DNA of 64,000 nucleotides from Pseudomonas anatoliensis (GTDB lineage: Bacteria > Pseudomonadota > Gammaproteobacteria > Pseudomonadales > Pseudomonadaceae), in NCBI RefSeq assembly GCF_017976235.1, contig NZ_JACVHC010000009.1, positions 124,001 to 188,000 on the forward strand, in the 5' to 3' direction. Shown here piece by piece: positions 50,552 to 60,613 of this stretch (position 1 is its first letter; every line of letters begins with the position of its first letter). The notes below the pieces were generated by a model. The model made no database searches and was not told where the DNA came from. It worked only from the letters and a program-made list of their open reading frames with translations. A program made the translations under genes and the position numbers.

Positions 50552-51346
50552 TTACTCTTCGATGTTGCCCATGGCGGTGGTGTTGAAGCCGCCGTCCACG
50601 TACATGATTTCACCGCTGATGCCCGACGCCAGGTCAGAGCACAGGAACGCGCCGGCGTTGCCGACTTCGTCGATGGTGACGTTGCGACGCAGTGGGGTTT
50701 GCGCTTCGTTGGCGGCCAGCATCTTGCGGAAGTTCTTGATGCCGGAAGCGGCCAGCGTACGGATCGGGCCAGCCGATACGCAGTTGACGCGGGTGCCGTC
50801 CGGGCCCAGGGAACCGGCCAGGTAACGTACGCCAGCTTCCAGCGAAGCCTTGGCCATGCCCATCACGTTGTAGTTAGGCATGGTGCGCTCGGCGCCCAGG
50901 TACGACAGGGTCAGCAGGCTGCCGTTGCGGCCTTTCATCATTTCGCGGCCGGCTTTGGCCAGGGCCACGAAGCTGTAGGCGCTGATGTCGTGAGCGATGC
51001 GGAAACCGTCACGGGTGGTGGCTTCGGTGAAGTCGCCGTCCAGTTGGTCGCCCGGGGCGAAGCCAACGGAGTGCACGATGCAGTCCAGCCCGTCCCACTT
51101 CTTGCTCAGTGCTTCGAAGACCTTGGCGATTTCTTCATCGCTGGCCACGTCGCACGGGAAGCACAGCTCAGGGCTCGAACCCCAGCCTTGGGCGAATTCT
51201 TCAACACGACCTTTCAGTTTGTCGTTCTGATAAGTGAAGGCAAGCTCAGCGCCCTCGCGATGCATGGCGGCAGCGATGCCGGATGCGATGGACAGCTTGC
51301 TGGCGACACCGACGATCAGTACGCGCTTACCGGCGAGAAAACCCAT
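50552..51346 (-). CDS. fabI: enoyl-[acyl-carrier-protein] reductase FabI
   Basis: A 264-residue NADH-dependent enoyl-ACP reductase, the last step of fatty-acid elongation. The N-terminal GKRVLIVGVASKLSIASGIA binds the cofactor, and the catalytic pair is the Tyr and Lys of YNVMGMAKAS (Y-X6-K). The ATG at 51346 opens the standard MGFLAGKR. It sits at the 3' end of the oligopeptide ABC operon, 19 nt after the ATPase stop, an order shared with P. aeruginosa from memory. Confidence 0.96.
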   Translation of the reverse strand: MGFLAGKRVLIVGVASKLSIASGIAAAMHREGAELAFTYQNDKLKGRVEEFAQGWGSSPELCFPCDVASDEEIAKVFEALSKKWDGLDCIVHSVGFAPGDQLDGDFTEATTRDGFRIAHDISAYSFVALAKAGREMMKGRNGSLLTLSYLGAERTMPNYNVMGMAKASLEAGVRYLAGSLGPDGTRVNCVSAGPIRTLAASGIKNFRKMLAANEAQTPLRRNVTIDEVGNAGAFLCSDLASGISGEIMYVDGGFNTTAMGNIEE

Positions 51347-51365
51347 GTGTTGCTCCTCTTTCAGG

Positions 51366-52976
51366 TTATTGCGCAGTGGCTGGTGCCAAAAAAGCGGCTT
51401 CCAGCAACTGCTGTGTATACGGATGTTCAGGGGCGGCAAAGATTGCTTGCGCGTCTCCCTGTTCGACCACTTGGCCATGCTTGACCACCATCAACTGGTG
51501 GCTCAGCGCTTTGACGACAGCCAGATCATGGCTGATGAACAAATACGTCAGGTTGTACTTGGCTTGCAGTGAACGCAACAGCTCCACCACTTGCCGCTGC
51601 ACCGTCCGGTCGAGCGCCGACGTCGGCTCGTCCAGCAGGATCAGCGCCGGTTTGAGCACTAACGCTCGAGCAATGGCGATACGTTGCCGTTGCCCACCGG
51701 AAAATTCGTGGGGGTAGCGGTGCCGGGTTTCCGGATCCAGACCTACCTCCTTCAATGCCGCAATAATTGCCGCTTCCTGTTCGGCGGCAGTGCCCATCTT
51801 GTGAATCCGCAGGCCTTCACCAACGATGTCGCTGACGCACATCCGCGGGCTCAGACTGCCGAACGGGTCTTGAAACACCACCTGCATCTCCCGGCGCAAC
51901 GGGCGAATCTCGTTCTGCGTCAGGCAGTCTAGCTGCTTGCCTTCAAAACGGATCGCGCCTTTGCTGCCGATCAGCCGCAAAATCGCCAGACCCAGCGTGG
52001 ATTTACCGGAACCGCTTTCGCCCACAATCCCCAAAGTCTGACCTTGAGGCAGGCTGAAATTGATGCCGTCCACTGCCTTGACGTAATCCACCGTGCGTTT
52101 GAGCAGGCCTTTCTTGATCGGGAACCAGACTTTCAGGTCCTCGACCTCAAGCAGCGGCGCCCCGATTTTATTGGTCGCCGGGCCTCCGCTGGGCTCCGCG
52201 CCGAGCAATTCCCGAGTGTACGGATGCTGCGGCGAACGGAACAGCTCTGCGCACGATGCCTGTTCGACGATGCAACCGCGCTGCATGACACATACACGAT
52301 GCGCAATTCTTCGCACCAGGTTCAAATCATGACTGATCAGTAGCAACGACATGCCCAATCGAGCCTGAAGTTCCTTGAGCAAATCGAGGATTTTCAGCTG
52401 AACGGTCACGTCCAGCGCCGTGGTCGGCTCATCTGCGATCAACAGTTCCGGCTCGTTGGCCAAGGCCATCGCGATCATCACCCGCTGGCGCTGGCCGCCG
52501 GACAGTTCGTGGGGCAGGGCCTTGAGGCGCTTGTGCGGCTCGGGGATGCCGACCATCTCCAAAAGCTCCAGCGTGCGCTTGGTCGCGACTTTGCCGGTCA
52601 GGCCCTTGTGGATGCCGAGCACCTCGTTGATCTGCTTCTCGATCGAGTGCAGCGGATTGAGCGAGGTCATCGGCTCTTGAAAAATCATCGCGATGCGGTT
52701 GCCGCGGATGTGGCGGATGGTTTTCTCGCTCAGGTTCAGCAGGTTTTGCCCGGCGTAATTGATGCTGCCGGCCGGATGCCGCGCCATCGGGTAGGGCAGC
52801 AAACGCAGGATGGAGTGGGCGGTCACCGATTTGCCGGAGCCGGATTCGCCAACCAGCGCCAGGGTTTCGCCGCGTTTGATGTCGAAGCTCACGCCCTCGA
52901 CCACCCGGTGCAGGCGCTCGCCGAAACCGAATTCGACGGCGAGGTCGCGCACTTCGATCAGATTGTCCTGATTCAT
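51366..52976 (-). CDS. yejF: ABC transporter ATPase, double-cassette YejF type
   Basis: A 536-residue protein with two ABC cassettes. Each has Walker A GESGSGKS and signature LSGGQRQR or FSGGQRQR, with Walker B LLIADEPTTALD and LILLDEPTSALD. It drives uptake through the YejB and YejE permeases next to it. The ATG at 52976 is 1 nt from the upstream yejE stop. Confidence 0.92.
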   Translation of the reverse strand: MNQDNLIEVRDLAVEFGFGERLHRVVEGVSFDIKRGETLALVGESGSGKSVTAHSILRLLPYPMARHPAGSINYAGQNLLNLSEKTIRHIRGNRIAMIFQEPMTSLNPLHSIEKQINEVLGIHKGLTGKVATKRTLELLEMVGIPEPHKRLKALPHELSGGQRQRVMIAMALANEPELLIADEPTTALDVTVQLKILDLLKELQARLGMSLLLISHDLNLVRRIAHRVCVMQRGCIVEQASCAELFRSPQHPYTRELLGAEPSGGPATNKIGAPLLEVEDLKVWFPIKKGLLKRTVDYVKAVDGINFSLPQGQTLGIVGESGSGKSTLGLAILRLIGSKGAIRFEGKQLDCLTQNEIRPLRREMQVVFQDPFGSLSPRMCVSDIVGEGLRIHKMGTAAEQEAAIIAALKEVGLDPETRHRYPHEFSGGQRQRIAIARALVLKPALILLDEPTSALDRTVQRQVVELLRSLQAKYNLTYLFISHDLAVVKALSHQLMVVKHGQVVEQGDAQAIFAAPEHPYTQQLLEAAFLAPATAQ

Positions 52977-52977
52977 T

Positions 52978-53997
52978 TCACTTCCTCGGGTCGAAGGCAT
53001 CGCGAGCGGACTCGCCGATAAACACCAGCAAACTCAACATCAGCGCCAGCACCGCAAACGCACTCATGCCCAACCACGGCGCTTGCAGGTTGGATTTACC
53101 CTGAGCCACCAGCTCGCCCAGCGACGGGCTGCCGGCCGGCAAGCCGAAACCGAGGAAGTCCAGCGCGGTGAGGGTGCCGATGGCGCCAGTGAGGATGAAC
53201 GGCATGAAGGTCATGGTCGACACCATGGCGTTGGGCAGAATGTGGCGGAACATGATCGCCCCGTTCTGCATGCCCAGCGCCCGCGCTGCGCGCACATATT
53301 CGAGGTTACGGCCACGGAGGAACTCGGCACGCACCACATCAACCAGACTCATCCACGAAAACAGCAACATGATCCCCAGCAGCCACCAGAAATTCGGCTG
53401 GACGAAACTGGCCAGAATGATCAACAGGTAGAGCACCGGCAAACCTGACCAGATCTCAAGAAAACGCTGTCCGGCCAAGTCGACCCAACCACCATAGAAG
53501 CCCTGCAAGGCCCCGGCGATCACGCCGATGATCGAACTCAGAATGGTCAGCGTCAGGGCAAACAGTACCGAAACGCGGAAGCCGTAAATCACCCGCGCCA
53601 GCACATCGCGACCTTGATCATCGGTGCCCAGCAGGTTGTCCGCCGACGGCGGGGCAGGGGCCGGGACTTTCAGGTCGTAGTTGATGCTCTGATAGTTGTA
53701 CGGAATCGGCGCCCACAGCACCCACGCATCCTTGGCCTTGAGCAGTTCGCGGATGTACGGGCTCTTGTAGTTGGCCTCCAGCGGAAATTCGCCGCCGAAG
53801 GTGGTTTCCGGGTAGCGCTTGATCGCCGGGAAGTACCAGTTGTTGTCGTAGTGCACCGCCAGCGGCTTGTCGTTCGCGATCAATTCGGCGCCCAGGCTTA
53901 GCCCGAAAAGGATCAGAAACAGCCACAGCGACCACCAGCCGCGCTTGTTGGCCTTGAACAGTTCGAAGCGGCGGCGGTTGAGAGGGGACAGGTTCAT
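52978..53997 (-). CDS. yejE: ABC transporter permease, YejE type
   Basis: A 339-residue permease with about six helices and the EAA-type loop (VRAARALGMQNGAIMFRHIL). The N-terminal extension to about residue 100 with DNNWYFPAIKRYPETTFGGE is typical of YejE. Spacing to its neighbours is 1 nt on each side, so the operon is compact. Confidence 0.91.
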   Translation of the reverse strand: MNLSPLNRRRFELFKANKRGWWSLWLFLILFGLSLGAELIANDKPLAVHYDNNWYFPAIKRYPETTFGGEFPLEANYKSPYIRELLKAKDAWVLWAPIPYNYQSINYDLKVPAPAPPSADNLLGTDDQGRDVLARVIYGFRVSVLFALTLTILSSIIGVIAGALQGFYGGWVDLAGQRFLEIWSGLPVLYLLIILASFVQPNFWWLLGIMLLFSWMSLVDVVRAEFLRGRNLEYVRAARALGMQNGAIMFRHILPNAMVSTMTFMPFILTGAIGTLTALDFLGFGLPAGSPSLGELVAQGKSNLQAPWLGMSAFAVLALMLSLLVFIGESARDAFDPRK

Positions 53998-53998
53998 C

Positions 53999-55072
53999 TC
54001 AATGCTCCCGGCTTTCGAAGTCGATACGCGGATCGACCAGGGTGTAGGTGAGGTCGCCGATCAGTTTCACCACCAGCCCCAGCAGGGTGAAGATGAACAG
54101 GGTGCCGAACACCACCGGGTAATCGCGGTTGATCGCTGCTTCGAAACTCATCAGACCGAGGCCGTCGAGCGAGAAGATTACCTCGACCAACAACGAGCCG
54201 GTGAAGAAGATACCGATGAATGCCGACGGAAAACCGGCGATCACCAGCAGCATGGCGTTGCGGAAGACATGGCCGTAGAGCACGCGATGGCGGGTCAGCC
54301 CCTTGGCCTTGGCGGTGACCACGTACTGCTTGTTGATCTCGTCGAGGAAGCTGTTTTTGGTTAGCAGGGTCATCGTCGCGAAATTGCCGATCACCAATGC
54401 TGTCACCGGCAGCGCCAGGTGCCAGAAGTAATCGAGGACCTTGCCGCTCATGCTCAGTTCGTCAAAGTTGTTCGAGGTCAGCCCCCGTAACGGAAACCAG
54501 TCCAGATAACTGCCGCCGGCAAACACCACGATCAGCAGGATCGCGAAGAGGAACGCCGGGATCGCGTAGCCGACGATGATTGCCGAACTGGTCCAGACAT
54601 CGAAGTGACTGCCATGCCGCGTGGCTTTGGCGATCCCCAGCGGGATCGACACCAGGTACATGATCAGCGTGCTCCACAGCCCCAGCGAGATCGATACCGG
54701 CAGCTTTTCCTTGATCAGGTCGATGACCTTGGCGTCGCGGAAGAAGCTGTCGCCAAAATCCAGCGAGGCGTAGTTCTTGACCATGATCCACAGACGTTCC
54801 GGGGCCGATTTGTCGAACCCGTACATGTGCTCGATTTCCTTGATCAGCGCCGGGTCCAGGCCTTGCGCGCCGCGATAGGCGGAACCGGCCACCGACACTT
54901 CGGCACCGCCGCCGGCGATGCGACTGGTGGCGCCTTCGAAGCCTTCGAGCTTGGCGATCATCTGTTCCACCGGCCCGCCGGGCGCAGCCTGAATGATCAC
55001 GAAGTTGATCAGCAAAATGCCGAACAGGGTCGGGATGATCAGCAACAGTCGCCGAAAAATATACGCCAGCAT
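53999..55072 (-). CDS. yejB: ABC transporter permease, YejB type
   Basis: A 357-residue permease. It has the classic start MLAYIFRRLLLIIPTLFGIL, the family's long periplasmic loop (MYGFDKSAPERLWIMVKNYA) and the EAA loop VTAKAKGLTRHRVLYGHVFR. It partners YejE in the oligopeptide/microcin-C-type uptake channel. Confidence 0.91.
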   Translation of the reverse strand: MLAYIFRRLLLIIPTLFGILLINFVIIQAAPGGPVEQMIAKLEGFEGATSRIAGGGAEVSVAGSAYRGAQGLDPALIKEIEHMYGFDKSAPERLWIMVKNYASLDFGDSFFRDAKVIDLIKEKLPVSISLGLWSTLIMYLVSIPLGIAKATRHGSHFDVWTSSAIIVGYAIPAFLFAILLIVVFAGGSYLDWFPLRGLTSNNFDELSMSGKVLDYFWHLALPVTALVIGNFATMTLLTKNSFLDEINKQYVVTAKAKGLTRHRVLYGHVFRNAMLLVIAGFPSAFIGIFFTGSLLVEVIFSLDGLGLMSFEAAINRDYPVVFGTLFIFTLLGLVVKLIGDLTYTLVDPRIDFESREH

Positions 55073-55076
55073 CTGA

Positions 55077-56918
55077 TTACTCCGTGCCCGCAGGGTCGGC
55101 TTGCAGTTTGGTTTCGACTTCTATTGCCGGTTTTGCGTCAGGTTTGACCCACCAGGTATTTATCCCGATGTCGTACTTGGGCGAGACTTTCGGGTGGCCG
55201 ATGTGGTTCCAGTACGCGACGCGCCAGGTCTTGATGTGCCAGTTGGGGATCACGTAATAGCCCCACTGCAACACGCGGTCGAGCGCGCGGGCATGGGCCA
55301 CGAGACTTTTGCGCGTATCGGCGTTGATCAGGTTTTCGACCAGTTGATCGACGATCGGGTCTTTCAAGCCCATGGTGTTGCGGCTGCTCGGCTTGTCAGC
55401 GGCGGCACTCATCCAGAATTCGCGCTGCTCGTTACCCGGCGAATTGGACTGCGGGAAACTGCCGACAATCATGTCGAAGTCCCGCGAACGCACGCGATTG
55501 ATGTACTGCGAGACATCGACACGGCGGATCACCAGATCAATGCCGAGGTCGCTGAGGTTGCGCTTGAGCGGCAGCAGCACGCGTTCGAAGTCGGTCTGCG
55601 TCAGCAGAAATTCGATGACCACCGGTTTGCCATTAGCGTCGACCATTTTGTCGTCGACGATCTTCCAGCCGGCCTCTTGCAGCAGTTGATAGGCCTCGCG
55701 TTGCTGTGTGCGAATCATGCCGCTGGCGTCGGTCTTCGGATTCTCGAAGGCTTCGCTGAACACCTGCGCCGGCAGTTTGCTGCGGAAGGGCTCGAGGATC
55801 GCCCGCTCATCGGCGTCAGGCAGGCCGGTGGCGGCCATTTCCGAGTTCTCGAAATAGCTGCGGGTGCGCGCATAAGCGCCGTTGAACAGTTGCTTGTTGG
55901 TCCATTCGAAATCGAACAGCAGGCTCAAGGCCCGTCGCACGCGCATGTCCTGGAACACCGGGCGACGCAAGTTGTAAATGAAGCCCTGCATGCCGGTCGG
56001 GTTGCCGTTGGCGATCTGTTCCTTGATCAACCGACCCTCGGTGACGGCCGGGATGTTGTAGGCGTTGGCCCAACTCTTGGCGGTCATTTCCAGCCAGAAA
56101 TCGAATTGGCCGGCCTTCAGCGCTTCGAGGGCGACGGTGTTGTCGCGGTAGTAATCAGTGGTCATCGTGTCGAAGTTGTAGAAACCGCGATTGACCGGAA
56201 GGTCCTTGCCCCAGTAATCCTTGACCCGCTCGTAGCGCACCGAGCGCCCGGCTTTTACTTCGGTGACTTTGTAGGGGCCGCTGCCGAGCGGAATTTCGAG
56301 GTTGCCCTTGTTGAAGTCACGGCTGGCCCACCAGTGTTTCGGCAGCACCGGCAGTTGGCCGAGGATCAGCGGCAGTTCGCGGTTGTTGGCGTGCTTGAAT
56401 TTGAACAGTACTTTCAACGGGTCTTCTGCGATGACTTCGGCAACGTCATTGTAGTAGCCGCGAAACAGCGGTGAGCCTTCCTTGGTCAGCGTCTCGAAAC
56501 TGAACACGACGTCGTCGGCGCGTACCGGGTGGCCGTCGTTGAAACGCGCTTCGGGGCGCAGGTAAAAACGCACCCAACTGTTGTCCGGGGCCTTTTCGAT
56601 CTTGCCGGCGATCAGACCGTATTCGGTGAACGGCTCGTCGAGGCTGTGCTTGGTCAGGGTGTCGTAGATCTGGCCGATGTCATCGGCAGGCACGCCTTTG
56701 CTGATGAACGGGTTGAGGCTGTCGAAGCCGCCGGACCCGGCCTGGCGAAAGGTTCCGCCCTTGGGCGCGTCGGGATTCACATAGTCGAAATGCTTGAAAT
56801 CGGCCGGGTATTTCGGCGGCTCGTTGTACAGGGTCACGGCGTGTTGCGGGGCGGCAAATGCCAGCCCGGCGAACAGCAAGCCGCTGGCCTGCACGAGCAG
56901 GGCGCGGATCGGTTTCAT
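55077..56918 (-). CDS. extracellular solute-binding protein, family 5 (YejA-like), copy 2
   Basis: A 613-residue periplasmic SBP. The signal peptide ends near GLAFA; FDYVNPDAPKGGTFRQAGSG and FYLRPEARFNDGHPVRADDV are family-5 hallmarks. The ATG at 56918 overlaps the preceding SBP gene by 4 nt. Binds peptides or similar for the YejBEF transporter downstream. Confidence 0.89.
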   Translation of the reverse strand: MKPIRALLVQASGLLFAGLAFAAPQHAVTLYNEPPKYPADFKHFDYVNPDAPKGGTFRQAGSGGFDSLNPFISKGVPADDIGQIYDTLTKHSLDEPFTEYGLIAGKIEKAPDNSWVRFYLRPEARFNDGHPVRADDVVFSFETLTKEGSPLFRGYYNDVAEVIAEDPLKVLFKFKHANNRELPLILGQLPVLPKHWWASRDFNKGNLEIPLGSGPYKVTEVKAGRSVRYERVKDYWGKDLPVNRGFYNFDTMTTDYYRDNTVALEALKAGQFDFWLEMTAKSWANAYNIPAVTEGRLIKEQIANGNPTGMQGFIYNLRRPVFQDMRVRRALSLLFDFEWTNKQLFNGAYARTRSYFENSEMAATGLPDADERAILEPFRSKLPAQVFSEAFENPKTDASGMIRTQQREAYQLLQEAGWKIVDDKMVDANGKPVVIEFLLTQTDFERVLLPLKRNLSDLGIDLVIRRVDVSQYINRVRSRDFDMIVGSFPQSNSPGNEQREFWMSAAADKPSSRNTMGLKDPIVDQLVENLINADTRKSLVAHARALDRVLQWGYYVIPNWHIKTWRVAYWNHIGHPKVSPKYDIGINTWWVKPDAKPAIEVETKLQADPAGTE

Positions 56919-58747
56919 TGATCTTTCTCCGAAGACTTCAGCCACCACGCGCTCAGGCCCAGCGTATAGGGCGGCGTGGTGACAAAGGCCAACCGGTTGC
57001 GGTAGGCCAGGCGATGATAATTGAGGTACCAGTTGGGAATGATGTAGTGCTGCCAGAGCAGTACGCGGTCGAGGGCCTTGCCGGCGGCGACCTGCTCGTC
57101 GCGGGTGCGCGCCGCAAGCAATTGTTCGAGCAGGTGATCGACCACCGGATTGGCGATGCCCGCGTAATTCTTGCTGCCCTTGATTCCGACCTGGCTGGAA
57201 TGGAAGTACTGCCATTGCTCAAGGCCCGGGCTGAGGGTCTGGTTGAGCGTCATCAGGATCATGTCGAAGTCGAATTGATCGAGGCGTTGTTTGTACTGGG
57301 CGCGATCCACGGTGCGCAGGCGCGCGTCGATACCGATGCTTTTGAGGTTCTCGATGTACGGCTGGAGGAGGCGTTCCAGGTTCGGATTGACCAGCAACAG
57401 CTCGAAGCGAAATGGCTGGCCAGCGGCGTTTTGCAGGCGTTGGCCATTGAGCTTCCAGCCAGCCTCGCCGAGCAACGCCAGAGCCTTGCGCATGGTGTCC
57501 CGAGGGACGCCGCGCCCGTCGGTCTGCGGCAGGGTGAACGGCTCGGTAAACAGCTTGGCCGGCAGTTGCTCCTTGTACGGCTTGAGCATCAGCCATTCGT
57601 GCCCGACCGGCAGGCCGCTGGCGGAAAACTCGCTGTTGGGGTAGTAACTGGTGGTGCGCTTGTACGCATTGCTGAACAGCGCGCGGTTGGTCCACTCGAA
57701 GTCGAACATCAGGCCCAGCGCTTCGCGAACTTTGGTGTCAGCAAAGGTCGCTCGCCGGGTGTTCATGAACAGGCCCTGACTCTGGGTCGGGATCTGATGC
57801 GCGATCTGCGCCTTGATCACCTCGCCACGGCGCACGGCCGGGAAGTTGTAGCCGTTGGCCCAGTTCTTCGCCTGATGCTCGATGTAGATGTCGAACTCGC
57901 CGGCCTTGAAGGCTTCGAAGGCGACGTCGCTGTCGCGGTAGAACTCGACTTGCATGCGATCGAAATTGTACTTGCCGCGATTGACCGCCAGGTCCTTGCC
58001 CCAGTAATCCTTGACCCGCTCGAAAATCAACTGACGCCCCGGCGTCACCGAAGTGATGCGGTACGGGCCGCTGCCCAGCGGCGGTTCGAAGGTGGTGGCC
58101 TTGAAATCGCGGTCTTTCCAGTAGTGTTGCGGCAGCACTGGCAGCTCGCCCAGGCGCAGGATCAACAGCGGATTGCCCGAGCGCTTCATCACGAAACGAA
58201 TGCGCTGCTTGTTGAGGATGTCGACCCGCAACACTTCCTGCAGCGCGGTGCGATACAGCGGATGACCTTCCTTGAGCAGCAACCGGTAGGAGAACGCGAC
58301 GTCGTAGGCGGTGATGGGGGTCCCGTCGTGGAAGCGTGCTTCCGGGCGCAGATTGAACACTACCCAGCTGCGATCTTCGCTGTACTCCACCGATTGCGCG
58401 ATCAAGCCGTAGCTGGATGCCGGTTCGTCACCGGATGGCGAATACTGGCCGGTGCCGACCATCAACGGTTCGTTCAGCTCGTTGATGCCGTACTGAAGGA
58501 AATTCCCTGTGGAAACCGGGCTGGTGCCTTTGAAGGTGTACGGATTGACCGTATCGAAGGTGCCGAACGCCATTACCCGCAACGTACCGCCCTTGGGCGC
58601 TTGCGGGTTGACCCAGTCGAAGTGGGTAAATCTGGCCGGGTACTTGAGCGTGCCGAACTGCGCATAACCGTGACTTTCGGTAATCGTCGCGCTTGCGGAT
58701 GAGCTCAAGGCCAGGCTGATCAGGAGCAGGAGGAGGGGACGCTTCAA
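56915..58747 (-). CDS. extracellular solute-binding protein, family 5 (YejA-like), copy 1
   Basis: A 610-residue SBP, first gene of the operon. Signal peptide 1-20 or so (LALSSSASA), then the same framework as copy 2: FDWVNPQAPKGGTLRVMAFG, FNLRPEARFHDGTPITAYDV, LPVLPQHYWKDRDFKATTFE. Clearly homologous to copy 2 but well diverged. Two binding proteins feeding one channel would widen substrate range (inference). Confidence 0.89.
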   Translation of the reverse strand: MKRPLLLLLISLALSSSASATITESHGYAQFGTLKYPARFTHFDWVNPQAPKGGTLRVMAFGTFDTVNPYTFKGTSPVSTGNFLQYGINELNEPLMVGTGQYSPSGDEPASSYGLIAQSVEYSEDRSWVVFNLRPEARFHDGTPITAYDVAFSYRLLLKEGHPLYRTALQEVLRVDILNKQRIRFVMKRSGNPLLILRLGELPVLPQHYWKDRDFKATTFEPPLGSGPYRITSVTPGRQLIFERVKDYWGKDLAVNRGKYNFDRMQVEFYRDSDVAFEAFKAGEFDIYIEHQAKNWANGYNFPAVRRGEVIKAQIAHQIPTQSQGLFMNTRRATFADTKVREALGLMFDFEWTNRALFSNAYKRTTSYYPNSEFSASGLPVGHEWLMLKPYKEQLPAKLFTEPFTLPQTDGRGVPRDTMRKALALLGEAGWKLNGQRLQNAAGQPFRFELLLVNPNLERLLQPYIENLKSIGIDARLRTVDRAQYKQRLDQFDFDMILMTLNQTLSPGLEQWQYFHSSQVGIKGSKNYAGIANPVVDHLLEQLLAARTRDEQVAAGKALDRVLLWQHYIIPNWYLNYHRLAYRNRLAFVTTPPYTLGLSAWWLKSSEKDQ

Positions 58748-58867
58748 GTCAGATCTGATCCAGGCGGCTTGGGCTTTGTGGGCCGTACAGTAACAGCTTG
58801 TCTGGGCAGGAAAAAGATAGCGGGTTAATGCGGGGTTAATCGTAGCTCCCTGAGTAGTCTTTTTCCC

Positions 58868-58975
58868 CTGTGGCGAGGGGATTCATCCCCGTTGGACTGC
58901 GCAGCAGGCCTGCCTTTTGGGGATCAAAAGAGGGGCCGCTGCGCGCCCCAGCGGGGATAAATCCCCTCGCCACAG
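58868..58975. repeat. inverted REP pair, GGCGAGGGGATTCATCCCC class
   Basis: The head CTGTGGCGAGGGGATTCATC at 58868 and the inverted tail AAATCCCCTCGCCACAG ending at 58975 flank GC-rich inner stems. They fill the gap between the SBP operon and mltD. Confidence 0.84.
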
Positions 58976-59013
58976 AATTCCCTGGGCATAAGAGCCCCTC
59001 AATATTTTTTCAT

Positions 59014-59043
59014 AAAAAAAGCCCCTGAATTTCAGGGGCTCTT
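59014..59043 (-). terminator. rho-independent terminator of mltD
   Basis: AGCCCCTGAA at 59020-59029 pairs with TTCAGGGGCT at 59031-59040 around a single apical base; in the mltD direction a run of seven T follows. It lies 7 bases after the mltD stop. Confidence 0.88.
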
Positions 59044-59050
59044 TCATCAA

Positions 59051-60514
59051 TCAATGCGGCGAATAAACCGTGAGCATCTGCCCAGGCTTCAGCGCCTTGC
59101 CGGCGCCCGGGTTCCAGCGTTTGAGATGTTGCATCTCTACGTTGAAACGCTTGGCCACCACATACAGCGTGTCGCCGCGCTTGACCTTGTACTTGGTCTG
59201 CTGGGCGCTCTCGGCCTTGCCTTTGGTCTTGCTGTTGGCCGCGATTACGGTGTTGACCCGGCCACTCTTGCGCGCAGGGCTGCGCTTGGTGTTGTCCTGC
59301 ATCACCAGGGTCTGGCCGACCTTGAGATTCTTGCCGGTCAATTTGTTCCAGCGCTGCAGATCCTTGACTTCAACCTTGTTGGCCTTGGCGATGGTGCCAA
59401 GGTTGTCGCCGCGCTTGACGCGATAGGCGCGCTTGAGTTGCGCCACTTCGGTCGGGTCAGCACCTTCGAATACCGGCTTCAGCGAACGCGGGCTGATCAA
59501 CTCGTCAGGTCGCATGGTTTGCAGGCTGGCGGTCAGCAGTTGCGCCTTGGACGTCGGCACCAGCAAATGCTGAGGGCCGTCGATGGTGGTGCGCTGCTTG
59601 AAGGCCGGGTTGAGCTGGAACAGTTCGTCTTCGTCGATGTTGGCCACCGCAGCGACTTTCGACAAATCCATGCGCTGGTTGATTTCGACGACCTGGAAGT
59701 ACGGTTCGTTGGCGATCGGGTTGAGGTTCACCCCGTAGGCTTCCGGCGCCAGGACTACTTGCGACAGGGCCAGCAACTTTGGCACGTAGGCCTGGGTTTC
59801 CGCTGGCAGCGGCAGGTTCCAGTAGTCGGTTGGCAGGCCGAGCCTTTCGTTACGCTCGATCGCGCGGCTGACCGTGCCTTCACCGGCGTTGTAGGCCGCC
59901 AGCGCCAGCAGCCAGTCACCGTTGAACATATCGTGCAGACGGGTCAGGTAGTCCATGGCAGCGGTGGTCGAGGCGGTAATATCACGACGGCCATCGTAGA
60001 AGCGGGTCTGACGCAGATTGAAATAACGACCGGTAGACGGAATGAACTGCCAGAGACCCACCGCGTTGGCCCGAGAATAGGCCATCGGGTTGTAGGAGCT
60101 TTCAATCACTGGCAGCAGGGCCAGTTCCAGCGGCATGTTGCGTTCTTCGAGGCGCTCGACGATGTAATGAATATAGAGACTGCCGCGCTCGCCAGCGCTC
60201 TCGAGAAAAGAGGGGTTACTGGCGAACCACAGGCGCTGCTGCTCGATGCGCGGGTTCACACCCAGGCCTTCCTGCAACTGGAAGCCCTGGCGCATGCGCT
60301 CCCAGACATCCTGAGGAACCTGAGGGGTGGGCTTCTCGGTCAGCCAGATCGGCTTCTGCTTGGCTCGCGCAGCAATGTTCGGCGTATGGGTCGCTTCAGG
60401 CTGCGGAGCATGGCTGGAGCAGCCCGCCAGCGTGGCGGACACAGCCACCGCGATGGCTTGTGCCAGGCGGGTCAGCGCGTCTGAATTGACGGACTTACGT
60501 ATGGATGACGACAT
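59051..60514 (-). CDS. mltD: membrane-bound lytic murein transglycosylase D with LysM repeats
   Basis: A 487-residue lipoprotein (lipobox LAGC near residue 32). The lytic transglycosylase domain has its catalytic Glu in LLPVIESSYNP, then ANAVGLWQFIPSTGRYFN and AAYNAGEGTVSRAI. Two LysM repeats occupy the C-terminus (YRVKRGDNLGTIAKANKV and YKVKRGDTLYVVAKRFNV). Cleaves peptidoglycan glycan strands. It precedes gloB in reverse order, as in P. aeruginosa (from memory). Confidence 0.93.
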   Translation of the reverse strand: MSSSIRKSVNSDALTRLAQAIAVAVSATLAGCSSHAPQPEATHTPNIAARAKQKPIWLTEKPTPQVPQDVWERMRQGFQLQEGLGVNPRIEQQRLWFASNPSFLESAGERGSLYIHYIVERLEERNMPLELALLPVIESSYNPMAYSRANAVGLWQFIPSTGRYFNLRQTRFYDGRRDITASTTAAMDYLTRLHDMFNGDWLLALAAYNAGEGTVSRAIERNERLGLPTDYWNLPLPAETQAYVPKLLALSQVVLAPEAYGVNLNPIANEPYFQVVEINQRMDLSKVAAVANIDEDELFQLNPAFKQRTTIDGPQHLLVPTSKAQLLTASLQTMRPDELISPRSLKPVFEGADPTEVAQLKRAYRVKRGDNLGTIAKANKVEVKDLQRWNKLTGKNLKVGQTLVMQDNTKRSPARKSGRVNTVIAANSKTKGKAESAQQTKYKVKRGDTLYVVAKRFNVEMQHLKRWNPGAGKALKPGQMLTVYSPH

Positions 60515-60613
60515 TGGCTGGAAGTAAGTTCCGGGCGAAAATGTCGGGCGATTCTAGAAAGCGCACCCCTTGCGGTCAACCATTCAGAATATTTGTATCA
60601 GGCGATGGGGTAC

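Noticed and set aside
56858..58702. 614-codon open frame opposite the first solute-binding protein gene
   Set aside because: A shadow of a real, well-marked gene with signal peptide and family motifs on the other strand.
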